28,056 nucleotides of DNA from an uncultured Oscillospiraceae bacterium (lineage in GTDB: Bacteria; Bacillota; Clostridia; Oscillospirales; Oscillospiraceae). The translations under genes and the position numbers were made by a program. Shown piece by piece: positions 20,596 to 28,042 of this stretch. The notes under the pieces are model-generated. The model saw only the letters and a list, made by a program, of their open reading frames with translations, had not been told where the DNA came from and ran no database searches. The stretch spans positions 1 to 28,056 of the forward strand of contig CAJTOE010000015.1 in the NCBI GenBank assembly GCA_910577805.1, read 5' to 3'. The first letter of the stretch is position 1. Each line of letters begins with the position of its first letter.

Positions 20596-22353
20596 ATGTC
20601 CGAAGAAAATCTGTACACGTTTGAAAACCCCGAATTCCGCCAAACTTATTGGCACACCTGCTCCCATATCCTGGCCCAGGCCGTCAAGCGCCTCTTCCCG
20701 GAGGTAAAGCTGGCCATCGGCCCCTCCATTGACGAGGGATTTTATTATGATATGGACTCCCCCTTCCCCTTCACCCCCGAAATCCTGGAGCAGATCGAGG
20801 GCGAAATGCGGAAAATTTGTAAGGAAAAGCTGAAGCTGGAGCGGTTCGAGCTGCCCAGAGCCGAGGCCCTGACCTTCATGCAGGAGAAAAACGAGCCCTT
20901 CAAAGTAGAGCTGATCCACGACCTTCCGGAGGACGCGCACATCTCCTTCTACAAGCAGGGCGAATTTACCGACCTGTGCGCCGGTCCCCACCTGGACTCC
21001 ACCGGCCGGGTGAAGGGCAACGCCATCAAGCTCACCGCCTGCAACGCCGCCTACTGGCGGGGGGACTCCAACCGGGAGACCTTGCAGCGCATCTACGGGA
21101 TCGCCTTCCCCAAGAAGGACGAGCTGGAGGCCTATCTCCAGCGCATCGAGGAGGCCAAAAAGCGGGACCACCGGAAGCTGGGCAAGGAGCTGGGCCTGTT
21201 CATGCTCCGGGACGAGGGACCCGGCTTCCCCTTCTTCCTGCCCAAGGGCATGACCCTGAAAAACACGCTGCTGGACTACTGGCGGCAGGTGCATAAAAAA
21301 TACGGCTATGTAGAGATCTCCACCCCCATCATGCTCAACCGCCAGCTCTGGGAGCGCTCCGGCCACTGGGACCACTACAAAAACAACATGTACACCACCG
21401 TCATTGACGAGGTGGACTTTGCCATCAAGCCCATGAACTGCCCCGGCGGAATGCTGGTCTACGACAGCGAGCCCCACTCCTATCGGGACCTCCCCCTGCG
21501 GGTGGGCGAGATTGGCCTGGTCCACCGCCACGAGCTGTCCGGCGCGCTTCACGGCCTGTTCCGTGTGCGCTGCTTCAACCAGGACGACGCCCATGTCTTT
21601 ATGACGCGGGAGCAGATGAAGGACGTCATTCAGGAGACCGTGCATCTCTTTGACGAGGTCTACTCCACCTTCGGCCTGAGCTACACCATTGAGCTGTCCA
21701 CCATGCCGGAGGACCACATCGGCACCGTGGAGGAGTGGGAGCGCAACCAGGACATCCTGAAAAACGCCATCACCGATATGGGCAAGGATTTCGTGGTCAA
21801 CGAGGGCGACGGCGCGTTCTACGGACCTAAGCTGGACTTCCACCTGGCCGACTCCCTGGGCCGGACCTGGCAGTGCGGCACGATCCAGCTGGACAGCCAG
21901 CTTCCGGAGCGCTTCGAGCTGGAGTACACCGGAGAGGACGGCCAGAAGCACCGCCCCGTTATGATCCACCGGGTCGTGTTAGGCTCCATCGAACGCTTCA
22001 TCGGCGTGATCACCGAGCATTTCGCCGGCGCTTTCCCGGTGTGGCTGGCTCCTGTGCAGATAAAAATTCTGCCGGTCACCGACCGGGCGGAGGCCTATGC
22101 GGAGAAGCTCCTGGGCGAGCTGGACCGCCAGGGCTTCCGGGCCGAGGTGGACGGCCGCAACGAGAAGATCGGCAAAAAAATCCGGGAAGCCACTTTGGAA
22201 AAAATCCCCTTCATGCTGGTGGTCGGCGACCGGGATGTGGAAAACGGCACGGTCTCGGTCCGCCGCCGCTCCGGCGAGGATCTGGGGGCCATGTCCCTGG
22301 AGGCGTTTGCCGGGCTGGTGGGCGGAGAGTGCGCCAGTAAGGCTATCCTGTAA
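20596..22353 (+). CDS. thrS: Threonyl-tRNA synthetase lacking the TGS domain
   Basis: Class II synthetase that charges tRNA-Thr. It has 585 residues, about 57 fewer than the E. coli enzyme, because the N-terminal TGS domain is absent. The protein begins almost directly at the editing domain, whose metal-type motifs are present: His20/His24 in HTCSH and Cys128/His132 in DLCAGPH. The catalytic core shows MNCPGG (Cys282), HRHELSGALHGLFRVR, QDDAH (His333) and MIHRVVLGS (His458). These three are the zinc ligands equivalent to E. coli Cys334, His385 and His511. The C-terminal anticodon-binding domain begins near VWLAPVQIKILPV. ATG 20596 has AAAGGAGG at 8 bases. No in-frame upstream extension encodes a TGS domain; the leader is a T-box. 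Confidence 0.97.
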   Translation: MSEENLYTFENPEFRQTYWHTCSHILAQAVKRLFPEVKLAIGPSIDEGFYYDMDSPFPFTPEILEQIEGEMRKICKEKLKLERFELPRAEALTFMQEKNEPFKVELIHDLPEDAHISFYKQGEFTDLCAGPHLDSTGRVKGNAIKLTACNAAYWRGDSNRETLQRIYGIAFPKKDELEAYLQRIEEAKKRDHRKLGKELGLFMLRDEGPGFPFFLPKGMTLKNTLLDYWRQVHKKYGYVEISTPIMLNRQLWERSGHWDHYKNNMYTTVIDEVDFAIKPMNCPGGMLVYDSEPHSYRDLPLRVGEIGLVHRHELSGALHGLFRVRCFNQDDAHVFMTREQMKDVIQETVHLFDEVYSTFGLSYTIELSTMPEDHIGTVEEWERNQDILKNAITDMGKDFVVNEGDGAFYGPKLDFHLADSLGRTWQCGTIQLDSQLPERFELEYTGEDGQKHRPVMIHRVVLGSIERFIGVITEHFAGAFPVWLAPVQIKILPVTDRAEAYAEKLLGELDRQGFRAEVDGRNEKIGKKIREATLEKIPFMLVVGDRDVENGTVSVRRRSGEDLGAMSLEAFAGLVGGECASKAIL

Positions 22354-22374
22354 AAACTGCAAATCGGAGCTTAC

Positions 22375-22409
22375 CAGGGAGACGGACCCCAGCGGGGTCC
22401 GTCTCCCTG
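22375..22409 (+). terminator. Terminator candidate after thrS
   Basis: A perfect stem CAGGGAGACGGACCCC / GGGGTCCGTCTCCCTG (22375-22390 and 22394-22409) has a 3-base AGC loop. The U-run is short (CCTTTGG), but the stem is very stable. Confidence 0.75.
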
Positions 22410-22554
22410 CCTTTGGCCCGGAGCCGGACATAAACTGTTTTGGGAAAGTTCAAAAAACCTGGGATATTTCTTCATATTCCTGTCATAATTTAGAGTTATC
22501 CTCTATGCGTACTCAGAAAACAGACGAACATCACACAAAAGGAGTGTTTCAGAT

Positions 22555-23925
22555 ATGACGTACCAAAACGATCACGACTTCCACTTCTACTCCAGCGAGA
22601 ATGACGGCTACCGCGGCGGACTTGGGGGCTATACCGACCCCACTCCCGGCCAGTCCCAGCCGCCCCGGCCGCCCAAGAAAGACGGCTTTGCCACCAAGGC
22701 GGTGGCCCTGGCCCTCACCTGCGCCCTGCTGGGCGGCGGAGCCGGCGCCGGAGGCGCGGCGCTCTATCTGCACCTGAATCCTCAGCAGACCGTCGCCTCG
22801 GCCCCCCTGAACCAGGAGAACAACGCCCCCACCGTCTCCACTGTGGTCAACCAGACAACGGGGAAAGCCCTTACCCCGGAACAGCTTTACGCGCAGAATC
22901 TGGCCTCCTGTGTGGGTATCACCATCTCGACCACCGCCGTGAACTTCTACGGCCAGACCACCACTGCCGCGGCCTCCGGCTCCGGCTTCGTCCTCAGCGC
23001 GGACGGCTACATCGTCACCAACTACCACGTCATTGAAGACGCTCTGAAGGACGACTCCGTTACGATAGAAGTTTCCTTCGCCAACAGCGACAAGTACGCC
23101 GCCAAGGTAGTAGGCGCGGAGAAGGAGAACGACGTGGCGGTGCTGAAAATCGAGGCCACTGGCCTGCGTCCGGTGGTGCTGGGCGACTCCGACCAGCTGG
23201 TCGTGGGCCAGACGGTCTACGCCATCGGCAATCCCCTGGGCGAACTGACCTACACCCTCACGGACGGCATGGTGTCCGCCCTGGACCGGCTCATTACCAC
23301 GGACGAGAGCGTCACCATGAACATGCTCCAGACCAACTGCGCCATCAACCCCGGCAACTCCGGCGGGCCTCTGTTTGACGCAAGCGGAAAGGTCATCGGC
23401 ATCGTCACCGCCAAGCAGACCCGCTCCAGCTCCGGCGTTTCCGCCGAGGGTCTGGGCTTCGCCATCCCGATCAACGACGTAAAGGCCATCCTGTCCGACC
23501 TGAAGGACTTCGGCTATGTCACCGGACGGCCCTTCCTGGGCATCAGCGGCCAGAATATCAGCGAGGCCATCCAGCGCTACGGCATCCCCGCCGGCGCGGA
23601 GGTCGTGGCCATTGGGGAAGGCTCCTGTGCCCAGAAGGCCGGGATGCAGGTGGGCGATATTATCACTGCCGTGGACGGCACCGCGGTAGATTCCCAGTCC
23701 GCTCTGAGCGCTCTGCTGGCCAGTGAATATAAGGCCGGAGACACCATCCAGGTGACCGTAGTGCGCCAGCAGGAGGAGCTGACCTTGACCGTGACTCTGG
23801 ACGAGCGCAACGAAAAGACCGAAGCGGCCATTCCGGAGGTTGAGCAGAATCAGCAGGGGCAGAACGGCGGCAGCTACGGCGGCTACTATGATTGGCCCTA
23901 CGGCGCATTCCCCTATTTCTGGTAA
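22555..23925 (+). CDS. htrA: HtrA/DegP-type serine protease, membrane-anchored, one PDZ domain
   Basis: Surface quality-control protease. It has 456 residues. A cytoplasmic Pro/Gly-rich N-terminus (about 1-42) precedes one membrane segment (about 45-68), so the rest lies outside the cell. The trypsin-like domain carries the triad His158 (TNYHVIED), Asp193 (ENDVAVLKIEA) and Ser269 (NPGNSGGPLFD). A single PDZ domain runs from about 325 (RPFLGISGQNI) to 415, with GMQVGDIITAVDGTAV inside. The end is a Gln/Gly-rich linker and an aromatic tail (GGYYDWPYGAFPYFW). ATG 22555 has AAAAGGAG about 10 bases upstream. No clear promoter was found. It stands alone, with terminators on both sides. Confidence 0.95.
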   Translation: MTYQNDHDFHFYSSENDGYRGGLGGYTDPTPGQSQPPRPPKKDGFATKAVALALTCALLGGGAGAGGAALYLHLNPQQTVASAPLNQENNAPTVSTVVNQTTGKALTPEQLYAQNLASCVGITISTTAVNFYGQTTTAAASGSGFVLSADGYIVTNYHVIEDALKDDSVTIEVSFANSDKYAAKVVGAEKENDVAVLKIEATGLRPVVLGDSDQLVVGQTVYAIGNPLGELTYTLTDGMVSALDRLITTDESVTMNMLQTNCAINPGNSGGPLFDASGKVIGIVTAKQTRSSSGVSAEGLGFAIPINDVKAILSDLKDFGYVTGRPFLGISGQNISEAIQRYGIPAGAEVVAIGEGSCAQKAGMQVGDIITAVDGTAVDSQSALSALLASEYKAGDTIQVTVVRQQEELTLTVTLDERNEKTEAAIPEVEQNQQGQNGGSYGGYYDWPYGAFPYFW

Positions 23926-23967
23926 CCCCCTGCATAACACCTCAGAACAGCGCTTCCCGAACAACTG

Positions 23968-23988
23968 AGGGTGAAACACCACCCTTTT
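23968..23988 (+). terminator. Possible first terminator after htrA
   Basis: A short 6-bp stem (AGGGTG / CACCCT) with a 6-base loop is followed by TTTT. The stem is short, so it may be partial. Confidence 0.45.
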
Positions 23989-24050
23989 AATATATATAAA
24001 CTCAAGTTTCCTTTCTCTCTCTTTCCTTTTTTCTCATTCTTCCTCCCTGC

Positions 24051-24088
24051 GGACCGGTCCCCATACACATGGGGGGCCGGTTCTTTTT
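24051..24088 (+). terminator. Terminator downstream of htrA
   Basis: A 12-bp stem with two G-U pairs joins GGACCGGTCCCC (24051-24062) to GGGGGCCGGTTC (24072-24083), followed by TTTTT. It isolates the sigma-factor unit from htrA. Confidence 0.88.
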
Positions 24089-24170
24089 GACCACTTTTCG
24101 TATCATATATTTCTAATATTACAAATCTCTATCAAATTTTACCGCCCAGAAAAATTTTCTTGTTTTCGAT

Positions 24171-24197
24171 GCAACAAAACGCCCCTGTAAAACGTCT
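24171..24197 (+). promoter_or_regulatory. ECF-type promoter of the sigma factor operon
   Basis: GCAAC (24171-24175) and CGTCT (24193-24197) are separated by 17 bases that include an A-run after the -35. This is the classical bipartite ECF pattern (AAC at -35, CGT at -10) and not a housekeeping promoter. It lies about 23 bases before the sigma gene, so positive autoregulation is likely. Confidence 0.75.
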
Positions 24198-24220
24198 TAT
24201 AGAATAGAGGGGGGAAATGG

Positions 24221-24652
24221 ATGCAGGAGCTGGCGAACCGTCTTTACCGGACCGCTCTGGCCTATCTGGGCAGCGTCCAGGAGGCGGAGGACGCAGTCCA
24301 GGATACATTTGTGATTTTTTACGAAAAATCCCCCCAGAATTTGAAAAATCCAGCCGCATGGCTCACCCGTGTGCTGGTCAACCAGTGCCGGGACCGGCTG
24401 CGCTCCCCCCAGCGGCGGGAGGTCCCCCTCTGGGAAGGCCTCCCCGCCCCAGGCCCGGAGGAAAAAGAAGAGCTGGAAGAAATGTTTTCCCTGCCGCCGG
24501 AGGACCGGACCGTGCTGCACCTGTTTTACTACGAGGGCTACTCCACGGAGGAAATCGCGGCGATTCTGAACGTCCGTCCCGGCACGGTGCGCTCCCGGCT
24601 CAGCCGGGCGCGGGACCGCCTGCGGACGCTTCTGAAAGGAGGAGCTGAGTGA
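24221..24652 (+). CDS. ECF-subfamily RNA polymerase sigma factor
   Basis: Alternative sigma factor with only regions 2 and 4. It has 143 residues. Region 2 is LYRTALAYLGSVQEAEDAVQDTFVIFYEK (about 8-36) plus the LKNPAAWLTRVLVNQCRDRLR segment. Region 4 is LPPEDRTVLHLFYYEGYSTEEIAAILNVRPGTVRSRLSRARDRLR (about 90-135). The N-terminus is short: the usual 15-20 residues before region 2 are missing. I see no upstream in-frame start, so ATG 24221 stands. An AGAGGGGGG stretch serves as the ribosome binding site. The gene overlaps the anti-sigma gene by 4 bases (GTGA), meaning coupled translation. What signal it responds to is unknown; the next gene is a membrane protein, so an envelope signal is likely. 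Confidence 0.92.
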   Translation: MQELANRLYRTALAYLGSVQEAEDAVQDTFVIFYEKSPQNLKNPAAWLTRVLVNQCRDRLRSPQRREVPLWEGLPAPGPEEKEELEEMFSLPPEDRTVLHLFYYEGYSTEEIAAILNVRPGTVRSRLSRARDRLRTLLKGGAE

Positions 24653-25392
24653 AGCATTACGTCGATTACATGGACCGGCAGACCCTGTCCCCGGAGCGGC
24701 TGCACAAGCTGGAGCAGCTTCGGCCCCGCCCCCAGCGGCCCTGGAGGAGCTGGAGACGGTGGGTGGCGCTGGCGGCCTGCTGCGCGGTGCTGGTGGGCTT
24801 AGGCCTGAGCATGACCCGGCCCGTGCAAACCTCCCCGGTGGAGCTGCCCCCCGCCTCGGCGGCGCAGTCCACGCTGGAAAAGGAGCGGCTGCTTCCTCTG
24901 CCTCGGCTGGCGTTCCGGGACAACACCGCAAAGCGCGTGATGGAGGACGCGGCCCCGGAACCGGCCATCGCGCCCACGCCGGCGGCTTCCCCGGTCCAGT
25001 CCCCGGAGCCGGAGGCTGATGGCCGCGCCGCCCTGGCGGAGCAGTTCGGCGGAAAGATTCCTGACGTGCTGGGCTGGGAGGACTTTGAAGTCCACAGCCG
25101 CGGCGGCGAGCCGGACGCGCCCTGTCTGTACGTGAGCGGCCAGGCGGAGGAGTTCAGCTTTGACCTGGCGGTGCAGGAGGGAAAAATTCCCGACGGGGCC
25201 TCCACGGACGGGGAGATCACCGAATATTGCGGTGTGGAGATCGCGGGCGTAAAGCAGGCGGAGGATTTATATGAAGTATCGTTCCTGACCCCCGACGAGG
25301 TGGGGGTGTACTACAGTGTGAAGGGCGAGGACGGCCCGGAGTGGACCGCCGCCCTGGTGTGGGCGCTCTTAGCGCCGAAAGGAGAAGATTGA
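24649..25392 (+). CDS. Putative membrane anti-sigma factor
   Basis: The 247-residue product has a short cytoplasmic N-terminus (about 1-36, basic), one membrane segment (about 38-54, VALAACCAVLVGLGLSM), a Pro/Ala/Glu-rich extracellular linker (to about 125) and a compact C-terminal domain. The cytoplasmic part lacks the HxxxCxxC zinc anti-sigma motif, so any sigma binding uses another helix. Identity as anti-sigma rests on the GTGA overlap with the ECF gene and on the topology. The start is GTG 24649 with AAGGAGG upstream inside the sigma gene. The outer domain may sense a signal or be cleaved. The family is not recognised with certainty. Confidence 0.75.
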   Translation: MKHYVDYMDRQTLSPERLHKLEQLRPRPQRPWRSWRRWVALAACCAVLVGLGLSMTRPVQTSPVELPPASAAQSTLEKERLLPLPRLAFRDNTAKRVMEDAAPEPAIAPTPAASPVQSPEPEADGRAALAEQFGGKIPDVLGWEDFEVHSRGGEPDAPCLYVSGQAEEFSFDLAVQEGKIPDGASTDGEITEYCGVEIAGVKQAEDLYEVSFLTPDEVGVYYSVKGEDGPEWTAALVWALLAPKGED

Positions 25393-25393
25393 A

Positions 25394-25918
25394 ATGAAAC
25401 TGATCGCCCTGATTTTGACGGCGGCTCTGGGTATCGTGCCGGAGGTCATCTGTATGTCAGAGTATGCCCCGGCCTGGTCCTATCCCCTGGCCGAGATGTA
25501 TGTGGAGGCCTGTATGGAGCTTTGGGAGAAGGACAGCGGGCTGAACGAGAACGCAGAGGTGCTGGTCTTTGACTTTACGGAGTGCAAAACCCTGGACAAA
25601 TCCCAGCAGGAATGGCTGATGGAGACGGTAGGGGAACGGTTCGGGGTGGAGACCCGGCCGGGGACGTTTGCCGACCTGGTGAGCGAAGGCCTGATCGTAT
25701 ACCCTGACCGGGAGGAGCGGCCCCACTGGTGCGAATTCCCCACAGGACTGCTGATTTCCCTGGCCGACGAGCGGCAGGGGGACGGCAGCGTAAAATTCAC
25801 CCTGGAGAAGTGGCGCACACCCCTGGGGGCCTACTGGCTGCATGACTGCACCGCGATTTCCGACGACGGCGTGCCGGAGACCTGGAGCTATACCGTAGGC
25901 GCGGAGTTTATTTCTTAA
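25394..25918 (+). CDS. Unknown exported protein in the ECF operon
   Basis: I do not recognise this protein. It has 174 residues, with an N-terminal hydrophobic stretch (MKLIALILTAALGIVPEVIC) that looks like a signal peptide or anchor. There is no proper lipobox, because the residue before the cysteine is Ile. The mature part is acidic and mixed, with Cys, Trp and Tyr scattered (VEACMELWEKDS, HWCEFPTG, YWLHDCTAIS). There are no further membrane segments and no catalytic motif I can name. ATG 25394 comes one base after the anti-sigma stop, with AAAGGAG upstream, so it belongs to the sigma/anti-sigma transcript. It may be a co-sensor, an effector or a target of the system. Confidence 0.8.
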   Translation: MKLIALILTAALGIVPEVICMSEYAPAWSYPLAEMYVEACMELWEKDSGLNENAEVLVFDFTECKTLDKSQQEWLMETVGERFGVETRPGTFADLVSEGLIVYPDREERPHWCEFPTGLLISLADERQGDGSVKFTLEKWRTPLGAYWLHDCTAISDDGVPETWSYTVGAEFIS

Positions 25919-25944
25919 ATTTTTGTGAAGGTTTGCAAACTCCC

Positions 25945-25973
25945 TTGCGGGGGACCGGTTTGGGGTCTATACT
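25945..25973 (+). promoter_or_regulatory. LCP gene promoter
   Basis: A -35 TTGCGG (25945-25950) and -10 TATACT (25968-25973) are separated by 17 bases, about 45 bases before the start codon. It is a housekeeping-type promoter, unlike the ECF promoter upstream. Confidence 0.65.
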
Positions 25974-26017
25974 GAAAAAGCACGTCTCCGACATTTTTTC
26001 ACAAAGGAGTGAGCGCT

Positions 26018-27034
26018 TTGCCCCAGACACGGCCCAGACGCAGGGCCAAAAAGCATACGTCTGTATTCCGGCGGGTCTATGGCGGATTGGTAGTCGTTTC
26101 CGCCTTGATCGTAGGGGTCTATATTCTCTGGCCGATGGTAATAAAACCCCCGGCGCAGCAGACAGAGAAGCCCAAGCCCCCCGCCCAAAACAGCAGCAGT
26201 ACTTCCCAGCCGGAGCAGCCGTCAGGCCCGGTGCGGCGGGAGCAGACCTATAATATTCTTCTGGTGGGCGTGGACGACGGCCACGGCAACGCGGATACCA
26301 TCATGCTCTTGCAGTACGATGTGCCCAACCAGAAGGTCGGCGTGGTGTCCATCCCGCGGGATACTATGGTGGACCGGGACTGGACCCGCATTCCCAAAAT
26401 CAACGCCGCTTACGGCAAGGGCGGTGTGGAGCTTCTGAAAGAAGAGATCTCCCGGACCCTGGGCGTGCCCATCGACTACCACATACAGGTGGGCCTCCAG
26501 GCCTTTGTGGAGGTGGTGGACCAGGTGGGCGGCCTGGATTTCTACGTGCCGGAGGATATGTACCACGACGACGAGGGCGGCTTTGTGATAAACCTGAAAA
26601 AGGGCCAGCAGTGGCTGTCCGGGCGTAAAACCCTGGAGCTTGTGCGCTACCGGGGGTACGGCAACGCGGACATCGGCCGGACCGAGATGCAGCGGGAGGT
26701 CCTGACCGCGCTGGCCAAAAAGTTATTGTCCTTTGGTGGCATCGCCAACATACAGAGCTTTCTGAAGATTTTCAACGAGCATGTGGACACCGACCTGAGC
26801 TGGACGGACATCACGTTCCTGGCCCAGTCCGCCTTTGGGCTGGACACGGAAACCGGCGTGACCACCGCGGTCCTGCCGGGCCGCGGGGACGCGGTGCTGG
26901 GCAAGACCAAGTGGTGCTACGAGCTGGACCCGGACCAGACGCTGGAGATGGTCAACGCCATGCTCAACCCCTACGACGAGCCGCTGACCCTGGCGGACCT
27001 GGACCTCATCAAAGGGGAGAGCTACTTACAGTAG
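26018..27034 (+). CDS. LytR-CpsA-Psr (LCP) family cell-wall glycopolymer ligase
   Basis: Membrane-anchored enzyme family that attaches teichoic acids, capsule or other glycopolymers from lipid carriers to peptidoglycan. It has 338 residues from TTG 26018, which has AAAGGAG at 8 bases. The alternative GTG at 26009 overlaps that site and is less likely. A basic N-terminus and one membrane segment (about 18-40) precede a Pro/Ser linker (45-70) and the LCP domain, with NILLVGVDDGHGNADTIMLL, VVSIPRDTMV, KINAAYGKGG and VDQVGGLDFYVPEDM. The conserved Arg and Asp residues that bind pyrophosphate (SIPRDT, NADT) are present. It is a single-gene unit. Confidence 0.95.
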   Translation: MPQTRPRRRAKKHTSVFRRVYGGLVVVSALIVGVYILWPMVIKPPAQQTEKPKPPAQNSSSTSQPEQPSGPVRREQTYNILLVGVDDGHGNADTIMLLQYDVPNQKVGVVSIPRDTMVDRDWTRIPKINAAYGKGGVELLKEEISRTLGVPIDYHIQVGLQAFVEVVDQVGGLDFYVPEDMYHDDEGGFVINLKKGQQWLSGRKTLELVRYRGYGNADIGRTEMQREVLTALAKKLLSFGGIANIQSFLKIFNEHVDTDLSWTDITFLAQSAFGLDTETGVTTAVLPGRGDAVLGKTKWCYELDPDQTLEMVNAMLNPYDEPLTLADLDLIKGESYLQ

Positions 27035-27068
27035 AAAAATCCCGTCCTTCTGGAAGGACGGGATTTTT
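27035..27068. terminator. Bidirectional terminator between LCP and membrane protein genes
   Basis: A perfect 16-bp stem (AAAAATCCCGTCCTTC, TG, then its complement) sits between the convergent genes. It has an A-run on one side and a T-run on the other. Confidence 0.94.
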
Positions 27069-27074
27069 CTTCGG

Positions 27075-27518
27075 TCATTTGGCCTGGAACCGCCGCAGGC
27101 TGTCGTTCAGCCGCCGGGTGTCCGCCTGAAGCTCCAGCCACAGGGCGTACCACATAGCCAGAAGCCCCGCCTCCAGCAGGGCCAGCAGCAGGGCCGCGCC
27201 CCACACCGGCACCCCCGGAAACCAGCCCAGCCCCCAGGCGCAGCCAATGAAAATCACGTTGCCCAGCACGGCCCACACCGCCGTACGGCGGGCCAGGCCC
27301 GGACCGGACCAGTCCTGGCCGGTGGGGAAAAAGAAGCTCTCCACCCCGGCGAACGCAAAGCACGCCAGCAGCATTTCCAGCAAAATCAGGATGGGGATGG
27401 CGGATTCCCCCAGCAGCGCGGTACTCACGCCCTTGCAGAACACGCAGGCGGAGAAATACAGTCCCATGCGGTATTTTGTGTCCGCGCCCCACAGGTAAAA
27501 GCGATTGAATGCGTTCAT
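27075..27518 (-). CDS. Four-helix membrane protein partner of LytTR regulator (DUF3021-like)
   Basis: Small integral membrane protein, 147 residues from ATG 27518, with AAAGGAG 6 bases upstream. A longer frame from 27581 overlaps the regulator and is not supported. Four hydrophobic segments lie at about 18-36, 41-62, 80-100 and 105-127, and the C-terminus is basic and cytoplasmic (ADTRRLNDSLRRFQAK). It follows the LytTR gene by 28 bases on the same strand. Small four-helix proteins paired with LytTR regulators are known (DUF3021 type), and in related LytTR-regulatory systems the membrane partner inhibits the regulator. Assignment to DUF3021 is tentative. Its function here is inferred from pairing. 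Confidence 0.7.
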   Translation of the reverse strand: MNAFNRFYLWGADTKYRMGLYFSACVFCKGVSTALLGESAIPILILLEMLLACFAFAGVESFFFPTGQDWSGPGLARRTAVWAVLGNVIFIGCAWGLGWFPGVPVWGAALLLALLEAGLLAMWYALWLELQADTRRLNDSLRRFQAK

Positions 27519-27546
27519 AAAAATCTCCTTTCTTACGGTCCCAGTC

Positions 27547-27984
27547 TTACAGTCCCAGCCGCTCGCGCAGCAGGGGGGCATAGTGGCGGGAGGCCATCAG
27601 CTTTTCGCCCGTCTCCAGCAAAATTTCCACCCGTCCGCCGGGGCGGCTTTTCAGCGTGCGGATGTGGTGGAGGTTCACCAGGACCGGACGGCCGATGCGG
27701 ACGAACCCCAGAGAGGCGTACCGGCTCTCCAGCTCGCCCAGGCTCAGGGCGGTGTGGTAGATGGTCTGCTGGGTGTAGACAAACACCCGGTCGTCCACAC
27801 TCTCGCAGTAGACCACCTGGTCCGGCGCGATCAGCGTCAGCGTGCGGGCTTCGTCCCACACGCCCAGCCGCTGGAGTCCGGAGCGCAGCAGCGTGAGGAT
27901 GCCCAGCATCTCCTCGTCCAGGGCGGGACAGCGCAGGATGACCTCGTTTTCCGGGATGGCAGTGTGCTGTACTATAATTTTCAC
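27547..27984 (-). CDS. LytTR-domain DNA-binding response protein
   Basis: Transcription regulator of 145 residues. It has no receiver domain. The N-terminal ~45 residues (ENEVILRCPALDEEMLGILTLLRSGLQ) are short. The LytTR DNA-binding domain covers about 45-145, with LTLIAPDQVVYCESVDDRVFVYT, LSLGELESRYASLGFVRIGRPVLVNLHHIRTL and LLETGEKLMASRHY. The start is GTG 27984 with AGGAGG 7 bases upstream. A longer frame from 28035 runs through the promoter. Together with the membrane protein it resembles the two-gene LytTR regulatory systems found in Firmicutes. Target genes are unknown. Confidence 0.92.
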   Translation of the reverse strand: MKIIVQHTAIPENEVILRCPALDEEMLGILTLLRSGLQRLGVWDEARTLTLIAPDQVVYCESVDDRVFVYTQQTIYHTALSLGELESRYASLGFVRIGRPVLVNLHHIRTLKSRPGGRVEILLETGEKLMASRHYAPLLRERLGL

Positions 27985-28013
27985 CGGCGCACCTCCTGTT
28001 CGTTGACAGCACC

Positions 28014-28042
28014 AGCTTATCAGCCCTAGGCGCAAAAGGCAA
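28014..28042 (-). promoter_or_regulatory. Promoter candidate for the lytTR unit
   Basis: On the minus strand -35 TTGCCT (28037-28042) and -10 TAAGCT (28014-28019) are separated by 17 bases. Matches are moderate. LytTR systems often bind paired sites near their own promoter, but the window ends too soon to look for them. Confidence 0.45.

Noticed and set aside
22549..23982. Minus-strand frame of 477 codons opposite htrA
   Set aside because: Shadow of a clear HtrA gene with a full catalytic triad. It also runs past both htrA ends without a ribosome binding site.
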